Below, one piece after another: positions 43,601 to 46,400 of a DNA stretch of 64,000 bases. Below the pieces are notes generated by a model. That model ran no database searches. It was not told the DNA's origin and worked only from the letters and a program-made list of their open reading frames with translations. The stretch is from Gordionus sp. m RMFG-2023 (Eukaryota > Nematomorpha > Gordioida > Chordodea > Parachordodidae): contig NC_088775.1 of the NCBI RefSeq assembly GCF_954871325.1, forward strand, positions 46,353,561-46,417,560. Direction: 5' to 3'. Each line of letters opens with the position of its first letter. The first letter of the stretch is position 1. A program made the translations under genes and the position numbers.

Positions 43601-46143
43601 CAAAATTTAAAAAAAATCGAAGGGGGTCGACCGAATAACCCTATCCTTTAACATTAGTTTCAAATTTAAAAACAAATATCGAAATAGAACTAGAACATGG
43701 CAAATTTTTATAACCTAATACTAATTTCATATCTATCTAGGGATTTCAAGCTAGATCTGACCAATTGTAAAATTATATTTTCAGATGGAATAACAAATAA
43801 ATTAGAATGGAAATTTAGTTTTAGGTCAAGCTTGATTTAATTCCCATACTTATAGAGAAAAAATACATAAGTTTAAATTATCCTCGCGTAATTAAAATAT
43901 TTTCTAAATTTTTCCGTAGGGGTTATTATTTACATCCTTCCTAATCTATAATTTATTGCCCTAAATTTTATTTATTTCTAATCAATTAAGTAACTGTTTC
44001 TTAGCGTTTCATATATTACACTGTGCAAATCATTTTTAAATCTGTGCGTTCTGTTTATCTCCGCAATCATTATTTTTTCTTAGCAGTTTAGTTGATTTAT
44101 CTTAGCATTAAGAAATAATTTTAAGCCTTCAGTATTTTTTTCTGATTTTAATTCCTAGCGTTTAGGCTGTGTCCTTGTTCGACATATTACTACACTAAAC
44201 GGCCGTACTTCGACTAAACAGCCTAAAAAGTAAGAGAGAAAAAAATGAAAAAACAACAATAAACGAAAGTGAAAAATAACAATGCCACCAAACACTTAAA
44301 ACAAGCCAAAAGGGGTATCTTAGTTCAAAAGCTGTTACGCCTAGTTTAAACATAAATAATCCTCAAAAATAAGTTAAACCAGGACACATTAAGGATTGTT
44401 TTTCTTAGAGTTTCATTTCCAAATTTGGCTATAAAGGCGCATTTTAAATATTTCATTTCCAACTTTGGCTATAAAGGAGCATTTCAAATATTTCATTCAA
44501 AATCATAAAAGAATATTACTTTATAAATACCCCTCGAGATTTATAAAATAATCGTATTAATAGTTTTGAAAAGATTTATAAATTTTACCCTTCCATTTGT
44601 TTTGAATTTAACTTAATATTATTAAATTGATTTTAATAGATTAAATAAATAAAATAACGCGATAACTAATATAGATTATATAGTATCGAAAAAATAAATT
44701 TTTTAACAATTTACATTTATCATATTTTGTAGTTTTGGTTTCAAAGTTTGTCTTTTTCAAAAGATGCGTTTTTGAGGCTTTTATCAAAAAATTTGCTTTA
44801 GCTGTAATATTTATAGTAAGTCGTATTTTTGGTTGAAAAAAATTGTCTTGTGAATTATCTTCGTGAGTATCAAAATTTAATTGAATCCTGGATATCGTTG
44901 TGAAGAGTTATTTAGATGAAATTACATAAATTTTGGTGTTGAAAATGCTTGCTTATAATTAATTTTTAGAAGTCAGGCTGATCCTAAAATCAGTACACCC
45001 CCCTCTATTGATTAATATTTTAAATATATTTATAATACAATTCTTAATGAAAAAAAATACCTAGAAGAACCGTATTTAGCGTTGTTAGTTTGATGATTGA
45101 GGTTGTTAGCTTTAATCGAATGCACATTGGAAGTAGAGCCTATGTTAGTACTGAGACTAGTGTTTTGTTGAAACTGTTGCTGCTGTTGGACCCTAAGCGA
45201 TTCGATTTTGACCGGGCTGGGAATAAAACCTAATTCCGAATTTTCTTTCACCAACCTCCCTATCCACCAATCATTGTTGTATTTCTGTCGTAGAGAGTAA
45301 TTAAAATAATATTAATGTCATATTTACTCTTTTATTATTGAACAAATAATAAATATTGAAAATTATTTCAAAACACCACCAAGCGTAAACCAACCTATGT
45401 TTAATATGTTGAATGGCGATAAATATAAACTTCTTTTATGTGCAAGAATTCTTTGGGGTGAAATATAACGGCATATCCTTGCAAAGGACAGTCATCTTCA
45501 AAGGATGCATCGTATCCAACGTTAGTGCGAACAGCGAACGCTACTCCTTTGGTCTTGTACATATTCACGTTAATATTATATTTATTTATCGCATGATATA
45601 TTTAGCATTATCTTAAAATACAATATATATTCTTAAAGATAAGTCCATCTTATCAAGCAAACCAATACCGGGAAAAATACGGAATGGATCAATAAAACTC
45701 AAAAAATTTAGCTAAAATATCGGTTCCTGGTAATTCTTCTTATTACCTTCTGTTAATCTTAAGGATATTTAGATTCGACCCCCCCCCCCTCATTCCCCGT
45801 TGATGATTTAAAATATGCAAATTTGAAAAATTAACTGTATATTTAACGTGTAATTTAAAATTAGTAATATTGGCGATGCTCTTCCCCCTACCCCATCAAT
45901 TAAAGAGAATATAACTCCCTAATTTTCTTAGTAGCTATTCCAATATCTATTTTAAAGGGTAAGGTTTTATAAAAATCTGAGTAAAGTAATATTAATATCG
46001 ACTATAATCAGATATAATATACTAACTTTAGCCTTTTCCAGCTGTTGAAGTGCCTGATTTTCGGATTCTCTCCTCGACAGTTCTCTATCTTCGTCTTGTG
46101 AATAATCGGTGGAAGGATGGCTGTAGTTTGATTCATATGAACT
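1563..46143 (-). CDS. CACNB: Calcium channel beta subunit gene, nine exons, both ends missing
   Basis: This is the span of a voltage-gated calcium channel beta subunit gene. In this family the protein is cytosolic, binds the I-II loop of the pore-forming alpha1 subunit through its guanylate-kinase-like (GK) domain, and promotes surface expression and gating of high-voltage-activated channels. Nine exons were found by translating the minus strand: 39, 41, 74, 32, 54, 46, 40, 50 and 32 full codons plus three split codons and one shared Arg, 412 codons in all. Every junction is GT-AG and every splice phase agrees (0/0, 0/0, 0/2, 2/1, 1/0, 0/2, 2/1, 1/0, 0/0). Domain order is acidic N-terminal stretch, SH3, HOOK linker, GK. 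The exon with the start codon should lie above 46143 and was not recognised. The last coding part, normally ending near an EHLAEYLEAYW-like segment, was not seen in 1-1562 and is probably outside the window. Confidence 0.95.
1759..1910 (-). CDS. CACNB: CACNB exon, GK domain core
   Basis: This 152-bp exon encodes [18 protein letters not shown], then [19 protein letters not shown] and [11 protein letters not shown]. The DADTINHP-like and KTSLAPI motifs are diagnostic of CACNB GK domains; here the second residue of DADTINHP is Cys, an uncommon change. It starts with two bases (CC) completing an Ala codon whose first G is the last base of the exon before, and it ends in phase 0 at a GTTAAAAT donor. 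The intron to the previous exon is only 59 bp. Confidence 0.97.
1970..2091 (-). CDS. CACNB: CACNB exon, GK domain ([12 protein letters not shown] segment)
   Basis: This 122-bp exon reads [18 protein letters not shown], then PSKRAIIDR and a Ser/Thr-rich tail before the next exon. Vertebrate proteins have [27 protein letters not shown] here, so identification is firm. The first base completes an Arg split across the intron (AG then A). The last base is a lone G completed by CC in the next exon. Upstream lies an 8.9-kb intron holding the 2.4-kb palindrome and the hAT/gypsy nest; downstream is a 59-bp intron beginning GTAATC. Confidence 0.96.
2417..2639. mobile_element. hAT-type MITE, TAGTG...CACTA, exact 8-bp duplication
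   Basis: This 223-bp non-autonomous element has inverted ends of about 64 bp beginning TAGTGTTGTTAAACGGCTC. It is flanked on both sides by the same 8 bases, CCCGATTG (2409-2416 and 2640-2647). An 8-bp duplication and a YAGNG-type end are the hallmark of hAT transposition. Related copies lie at 13790-13945, 20493-20665, 38530-38750 and 39167-39240. Confidence 0.92.
2662..5084. repeat. 2.4-kb imperfect palindrome (foldback-like element)
   Basis: The left arm (2662-3806) is repeated in inverted order in the right arm (3857-5084), around a spacer of about 50 bp. Landmarks that match: GGGTCA and TGACCC at the ends, GGGTCTCAAAGTGGCCCTGC at 2800 against its complement at 4940, the GCTAGATGGCG motif at about 3092 and 4602, and GCTCCAATTCGGAG at 3793 against 3857. 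AGTT occurs on both outer edges (2658-2661 and 5085-5088), a possible 4-bp duplication. There is no credible coding frame; the open frame through the centre arises from the palindrome. It lies in a CACNB intron. Confidence 0.9.
5888..7288 (+). mobile_element. Internally deleted hAT transposon with exact 8-bp duplication
   Basis: The ends are CAGGCGCGTACCCA at the left and the complement of CAGTGGCGTATTCAGGATTT at the right. Both are flanked by the same 8 bases, ACCCACCC (5880-5887 and 7289-7296). Long C or G runs follow each terminus. The only coding DNA left is the C-terminal part of the transposase at 6220-6872, so at 1.4 kb this copy is non-autonomous. A reversed relative of the terminus (TACGCGCCGG) closes a second copy at 9357. 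Confidence 0.92.
6220..6872 (+). pseudogene. hAT transposase C-terminal (dimerisation) remnant
   Basis: Two adjacent frames, 6295-6570 and 6621-6872, carry the end of an hAT transposase. The second has [20 protein letters not shown], then [17 protein letters not shown], the typical hAT dimerisation signature as in ZMYM/KIAA-type hAT proteins. The first ([19 protein letters not shown]) matches the segment before it in those families. A stop follows the first frame at 6568, and the N-terminal catalytic part and DNA-binding domain are absent. It could not make a working transposase. Confidence 0.85.
7380..9800 (+). mobile_element. Ty3/gypsy fossil interrupted by an hAT element
   Basis: Two separated stretches carry gypsy-type polymerase sequence on the plus strand. 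Around 7840-7900 a reverse-transcriptase segment reads [12 protein letters not shown]. After the hAT terminus at 9357, 9410-9480 resembles the RT to RNase H connection ([18 protein letters not shown]), and 9615-9790 the integrase zinc-binding region ([10 protein letters not shown], then VWWP). It is old and heavily broken, with no LTRs recognised. Confidence 0.65.
8140..9357 (+). mobile_element. Second, more decayed hAT copy inside the gypsy fossil
   Basis: From about 8520 to 9070 the plus strand recalls the 6295-6872 transposase in many scattered frames: [15 protein letters not shown], then a degraded dimerisation motif near 8895-9060 with LNRLALL and [11 protein letters not shown]. It ends at 9357 with a C-run followed by TAGAAAATTCCTGGCTACGC, the complement of the CAGGCGCGTA-type terminus. 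The left terminus and a matching 8-bp duplication were not found, so the start is approximate. Confidence 0.65.
9930..10060 (+). pseudogene. Third fragment of the same hAT transposase end
   Basis: A short plus-strand stretch reads [19 protein letters not shown] followed by SQRR. It parallels [11 protein letters not shown] and PTTNEIIKN in the copy at 6621-6872. It has no termini and lies next to the gypsy fossil. The surrounding 9800-11020 shows nothing else I recognise apart from the small MITE at 10550. Confidence 0.6.
10550..10652. mobile_element. Small GGCCTC-ended MITE, possibly Harbinger type
   Basis: A 103-bp unit begins GGCCTCG and ends GAGGCC. A subterminal CGCGATATCG-like motif is present in both arms in inverted order. 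The flanks are CTA and TTA, close to the 3-bp TWA duplication of PIF/Harbinger elements. The termini resemble those of the MITE at 55501. Confidence 0.4.
11028..11167 (-). CDS. CACNB: CACNB exon, start of GK domain
   Basis: This 140-bp exon starts in phase 0 with [15 protein letters not shown], followed by [17 protein letters not shown] and [14 protein letters not shown]. It contains the position of the kinase P-loop, but the glycine-lysine ATP motif is replaced by GPSLKGYE, as in all beta subunits, so a catalytic role is not expected. In rat and human structures the Met and Leu residues of [12 protein letters not shown] line the groove that holds the alpha1 interaction helix; those residues are kept here. 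The exon ends with AG of a split Arg codon at a GTCAGA donor. Confidence 0.97.
11498..12230. mobile_element. Fragments of the CAGAG/GGGCC hAT MITE family
   Basis: A terminus CAGAGACCTGCAGAAGTACC starts at 11498. A second terminus-like CAGACCTGGAGG starts near 12018 and is followed by GACCGGGCC and CGGGCC blocks separated by runs of A and T. These match the intact copy at 52564-52833. Neither fragment shows a recognisable second end or duplication. Between them is plain AT-rich DNA. Confidence 0.6.
12630..13700 (+). pseudogene. piggyBac transposase fossil
   Basis: Several plus-strand frames in order carry the piggyBac (PGBD) transposase core: [14 protein letters not shown] near 13121, IKNLPLAGVSE near 13193, TDNFFS at 13334-13351, and [20 protein letters not shown] at about 13502. 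The acidic residues of IDE, TDN and MDN correspond by position to the DDD triad of the family. Many stops and frame changes interrupt the gene, and the acidic N-terminal region (12636-12750) looks like the usual low-complexity start. TTAA-flanked termini were not identified. Confidence 0.75.
13790..13945. mobile_element. Fragment of the TAGTGTTGTTAAACGG MITE family
   Basis: The stretch shares the internal TATTATGCAAG and GATTTTGCTCAT blocks and the inverted GAGCCGTTTTTAAAAATCGG arm with the copy at 2417-2639. Outer ends are eroded and no duplication is visible. The open frame at 13806-14030 runs through it and is not a gene. Confidence 0.7.
15177..15460 (+). repeat. 5' LTR of the gypsy element
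   Basis: It aligns with the 3' LTR over most of its length. It carries about three tandem copies of a 23-bp unit (TATATAAATTATTATTTTCG core, 15297-15351) where the 3' LTR has one. The exact inner edge is unclear because the last bases differ between the two LTRs. Confidence 0.85.
19697..19931 (+). repeat. 3' LTR of the gypsy element
   Basis: It starts TGTTAAG directly after a purine tract and ends in ACA before the duplicated GAATG. Its length is 235 bp. Downstream to about 20260 no gene or element is recognised. Confidence 0.85.
20320..20430. repeat. Short tandem repeat, ACCTAAACCGATATAAT units
   Basis: Four copies of a 28-31 bp unit start at 20321, 20349, 20380 and 20410, each with ACCTAAACCG (the last degraded) followed by ATATAATTT. 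The upstream GAACCTGAACCGAAC resembles the ends of the hAT element at 24815, so this may be an expanded terminus of that family. Confidence 0.75.
20493..20665. mobile_element. Diverged copy of the TAGTGTTGTTAAACGG MITE
   Basis: It starts near ATGTTGTTAAACGG and contains the TTTGGACCTCTATTTGCC block shared with 13790-13945. It ends in a degraded GAGCCATTTAAAAAATCG arm. It lies just before LINE A copy 1. Confidence 0.65.
20804..24170 (+). mobile_element. LINE A copy 1, near full length, RLE-type non-LTR retrotransposon
   Basis: It matches the copy at 39850-43300 from 5' end to 3' end. In order: a 5' UTR with a C-run (21503-21513); a start codon at 21539 ([10 protein letters not shown]) heading an N-terminal zinc-finger region; reverse transcriptase with FKNAFNSL near 22589 and the catalytic YLDD at 22796-22807; the frame 23323-23676 with [15 protein letters not shown]; then a PDG...DFTC...KKTIKYYK region fitting the restriction-like endonuclease of R2/HERO-type LINEs. 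Stops and frame shifts occur throughout (for example TAA in the RT near 22631), so it is a pseudoelement. No target duplication was found. Confidence 0.85.
24288..24451 (-). CDS. CACNB: CACNB exon, HOOK linker with basic end
   Basis: This 164-bp exon encodes a low-complexity Ser/Gln/Glu-rich segment ([20 protein letters not shown]) that ends in a basic cluster, [10 protein letters not shown], directly before the GK domain. It is assigned to CACNB because phase and sense are right: two bases (GC) complete a Gly begun by exon 37228-37325, and the end is phase 0 at a GTAAAT donor, as the GK exon requires. A second acceptor at 24432 would fit direct joining to the SH3 exon 45061-45284 (phase 2), so exon 37228-37325 could be skipped without losing frame. 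In the family this region is the variable HOOK, which tunes inactivation and membrane association. Confidence 0.88.
24815..25652 (+). mobile_element. hAT element with GAACC-rich ends and a transposase remnant
   Basis: The left end CAGGGTCCCGAAG and the right end (complement CAAGAGACACCCGAACC) are each followed inward by repeated AACCGTAACC or AACCATAACC motifs. The interior carries, at about 25225-25390, a plus-strand hAT dimerisation motif: [17 protein letters not shown], then [13 protein letters not shown], interrupted by two stops. The 8-bp flanks (ATTATAAT and AATTGCAA) do not match convincingly. The 24452-24814 gap before it shows only AT-rich intron. Confidence 0.65.
25653..26716. other. 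AT-rich intron without recognised features
   Basis: No motif, exon or terminus was recognised. The open frame at 26034-26264 encodes a Phe/Ile/Lys-rich peptide with no familiar domain and is probably chance. From about 26430 the DNA repeats AATTTGAATTAAACATAT-like units loosely. Confidence 0.5.
26717..28425. mobile_element. 1.7-kb TIR element with GGGGAGACC ends, class unknown
   Basis: The two ends are perfect inverted repeats for 26 bases, beginning GGGGAGACCAGGGCTAGTCG. They are flanked by TATA on both sides (26713-26716 and 28426-28429), which allows a TA or TATA duplication. The GGCTAGTCGGCGCAA part recurs inside at about 27097, and degraded forms (CGACTAGCCCC) occur near 28190. There is no transposase frame, so it is non-autonomous. 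A second element with related ends lies at 50801-51623. Confidence 0.85.
27263..27606. repeat. Tandem duplication, about 170 bp unit
   Basis: Two units start with AATATAATATTTTATAAATG at 27263 and 27433 and share AGCTTGCAAAC-like and CATATACATATTGTGA blocks. A further set of two to three degraded units (TTTTAGCCTGATA) follows at 27620-27900. Both lie inside the GGGGAGACC element. Confidence 0.7.
28478..28800. repeat. Imperfect tandem repeats with GTAGTTAACATTAAA blocks
   Basis: Three or four irregular units share GAATATATTTTTAATTGTTA, GTAGTTAACATTAAA and a TTTTAACCCTATTGT block, spaced 80-130 bp. They begin just outside the element ending at 28425. The following 28800-29270 shows nothing recognisable. 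Confidence 0.65.
29276..31080 (-). pseudogene. hAT transposase fossil (ZBED-like), minus strand
   Basis: Read on the minus strand, 30746-30946 encodes [19 protein letters not shown] followed by MVTDTGA, the core of an hAT transposase containing a catalytic Asp. Near 29760-29860 lies [19 protein letters not shown], the start of the dimerisation domain. Between them are scattered frames. A GC-rich terminus-like TAGACCTGTGCGCCG at 29276 may be one end of the element. No second end with an 8-bp duplication was proved. Confidence 0.7.
31082..31990 (+). mobile_element. 5' part of another hAT element, BED finger and core remnant
   Basis: It starts TAGTGTTGTAAACGAACGCG, an hAT-type end with an inverted GAACGCGTTC motif repeated over 31090-31230. 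Plus-strand frames follow: a BED-type finger (KCKMWPK, then SNLKRHL near 31547-31610), then [15 protein letters not shown] near 31748, and [17 protein letters not shown] near 31875-31930, all in hAT order. It stops where LINE B begins, so the rest was lost or displaced. Confidence 0.7.
32020..33110 (+). mobile_element. LINE B, 5'-truncated, RT end plus zinc finger and endonuclease
   Basis: The frame 32031-32342 carries the end of a reverse transcriptase with [13 protein letters not shown]. The frame 32352-32756 has the finger CSKCHTDD...HCNHN. The overlapping frame 32603-32830 has [23 protein letters not shown] and [10 protein letters not shown] tail resembling other copies ([10 protein letters not shown], then GEPREG) follows to about 33000. 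PD and WD fit the restriction-like endonuclease. The catalytic YxDD part is missing, so the copy is dead. From 33110 to 33600 I see no feature. Confidence 0.8.
33622..35560 (+). repeat. AT-rich TTCTATT repeats on both sides of the RTE copy
   Basis: Before the coding part (33622-33684) and after it (35440-35560) lie similar runs built from TTATTC, TTCTATTATTC and AATTCTATTCTAT, with a shared ATTCATTCTATTATTC core. The downstream run fits the short-repeat 3' tail usual for RTE elements. The upstream run may be the tail of an earlier insertion. Confidence 0.7.
33690..35420 (+). mobile_element. RTE-like LINE, 5'-truncated
   Basis: The frame 33697-34467 starts after the endonuclease domain ([16 protein letters not shown]) and holds RT blocks [30 protein letters not shown] and [13 protein letters not shown] stop at 34465 interrupts it. 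The next parts continue with [24 protein letters not shown] at 34651, [10 protein letters not shown], and a tail with [10 protein letters not shown] and KRGRPKLQW near 35175-35300. Stops also lie near 34642, 34900 and 35168. The order and motifs fit RTE-clade elements. The apurinic endonuclease is absent through 5' truncation, and the copy cannot move itself. Confidence 0.9.
35600..37220. other. AT-rich intron with isolated terminus-like motifs
   Basis: No exon or coding motif was recognised. GGATCGGCACAGCCCTA near 36131-36147 looks like a reversed hAT end (TAGGGCTGTGCCGATCC). CAGAGTTTGGAAAAAAATC near 36614 resembles the end of the MITE at 37353. Confidence 0.4.
37228..37325 (-). CDS. CACNB: CACNB exon, variable HOOK segment
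   Basis: This 98-bp exon encodes 32 full codons, a Ser/Asn-rich peptide ending [11 protein letters not shown]. From memory the RGSTPPTP element recurs in the HOOK of protostome beta subunits. Phase supports the call: the first T completes AG of the exon at 45061, and the final G is completed by GC at 24451. The donor is GTAATT. The acceptor region is unusual: the 27 bases before it are A-rich rather than pyrimidine-rich on the coding strand, and an hAT MITE ends just beyond. This may be an optional exon. Confidence 0.85.
37353..37597. mobile_element. hAT-type MITE beside a CACNB splice acceptor
   Basis: A 245-bp unit starts CAGAGTTTTAACA and ends with the complement of CAGGGTTTAACAAAAATC. 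AAAATCTTCAAA occurs in both arms in inverted order. The 8-bp flanks GTTTTAAA and ATTTTAAA agree at seven positions. Its edge is 27 bp from the 5' end of the CACNB exon 37228-37325. Confidence 0.75.
38530..38750. mobile_element. Copy of the TAGTGTTGTTAAACGG MITE
   Basis: Arms TTTTAAGCCGATTTTTAAAA and its complement, the TATTATGCAAGCC block and the terminal TTTAACAACATTA identify the family. The left terminus is degraded and no 8-bp duplication is seen. 37600-38530 before it holds AT-rich DNA with no recognised gene and one terminus-like TAGAGATGTATCGGCAC near 37702. Confidence 0.8.
38840..39025. repeat. GGGCC and AAATTTTTT ladder, MITE remnant
   Basis: Five or six blocks of the type CGGGCC or CCGGGCC alternate with runs of A and T at about 30-40 bp spacing, as in the CAGAG-ended MITE at 52564. 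No termini remain. Confidence 0.7.
39167..39240. mobile_element. 74-bp deletion derivative of the TAGTGTTGTTAAACGG MITE
   Basis: It begins TAGTGTTATAGGGATAAAAT and then runs into the complete right arm, ending GAGCCGTTTAACAACATTA. The flanks GTTGTGGT (39159-39166) and GTTCTGGT (39241-39248) agree at seven of eight positions, so the deleted form itself was probably inserted. 39241-39850 shows no gene. Confidence 0.8.
39850..43300 (+). mobile_element. LINE A copy 2, near full length
   Basis: It is colinear with copy 1 at 20804-24170. The start codon at 40742 opens [13 protein letters not shown], the N-terminal finger. RT blocks GVRPIA near 41588 and DFKNAFNSL near 41787 follow. A GGGCC-type MITE at 41897-41995 replaces the YLDD region. 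The 3' part has SGYEWLEAL near 42653 and the endonuclease region with [14 protein letters not shown] and KYSKL-like motifs to about 43100. The 3' end reads CTTGTAGTCTCACCTC, also seen in copy 3. It is broken by many stops. A C-run lies in the 5' UTR and a longer one at 42527-42542. Confidence 0.85.
41897..41995. mobile_element. Partial CAGAG/GGGCC MITE inside LINE A copy 2
   Basis: It ends GGTACCTCTGTAGGTCTCTG, the complement of the CAGAGACCTACAG terminus, after two CGGG blocks. The LINE resumes with CTCTAAATAAAGC. Compared with copy 1, several hundred bases of LINE sequence are missing at this place, so a deletion went with or followed the insertion. Confidence 0.75.
43300..45060. other. Intron with a small hairpin and a 40-bp tandem repeat
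   Basis: No gene is seen. A 67-bp inverted repeat (TTTAGGCTGT...ACAGCCTAAA) lies at 44161-44227 and may be a tiny MITE. A 40-bp unit starting TTTCATTTCCAA is repeated twice at 44411-44490. The rest is AT-rich CACNB intron. Confidence 0.6.
45061..45284 (-). CDS. CACNB: CACNB exon, second half of SH3 and start of HOOK
   Basis: This 224-bp exon begins [14 protein letters not shown] and continues [14 protein letters not shown], the C-terminal strands of the beta-subunit SH3 domain. It is followed by a Gln-rich run and a Ser/Asn-rich linker ending KYGSS. Vertebrates read [27 protein letters not shown] here. Phase is 0 at the start (ACAG acceptor) and 2 at the end (AG before a GTATTT donor). The poly-Gln stretch is encoded by mixed CAG/CAA codons. 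Confidence 0.97.
45431..45553 (-). CDS. CACNB: CACNB exon, first half of SH3
   Basis: This 123-bp exon, phase 0 at both ends, encodes [18 protein letters not shown], then [22 protein letters not shown]. It matches the vertebrate [18 protein letters not shown]...GVAITFEPKDFLHIKE exon, which as I recall has the same length. The acceptor is TACAAG. The donor GTTTAT departs from the GTRAGT consensus, so it may be weak. It lies 146 bp from the next exon and 473 bp from the previous one. Confidence 0.97.
46027..46143 (-). CDS. CACNB: CACNB exon, acidic segment before SH3
   Basis: This 117-bp exon encodes 39 codons, [11 protein letters not shown] followed by an acidic DEDRE stretch and ending [12 protein letters not shown]. 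Vertebrate proteins have SADSYTSRPSDSD...RQALAQLEKAK at this place, and the junction after LEKAK is conserved. The donor is GTTAGT. Two overlapping acceptors (ending at 46144 and 46142) are possible; the first gives phase 0. No exon upstream of this one was recognised, so the start codon is not placed. Confidence 0.93.
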
Positions 46144-46400
46144 CTATAATTTAAATATAGAGTGGCTTAGTTACATACTTTTATTCACCATTATTATGAT
46201 AATCACATATACCAGAGAATTGAAAAATGGTATTATTTTCAAAACTTCGGCCCGAGCTAAAATTTTTAAAAAATCTGGGCTAGACTGATTTATAAAAATT
46301 AATTATATTAATTAACTTCAAAAAATATAATATATAAATAGCATAGTTTGAAAAAAATAAGTGATTTCATTTTGAAAGATTTTTTATACATGAAAATTAC

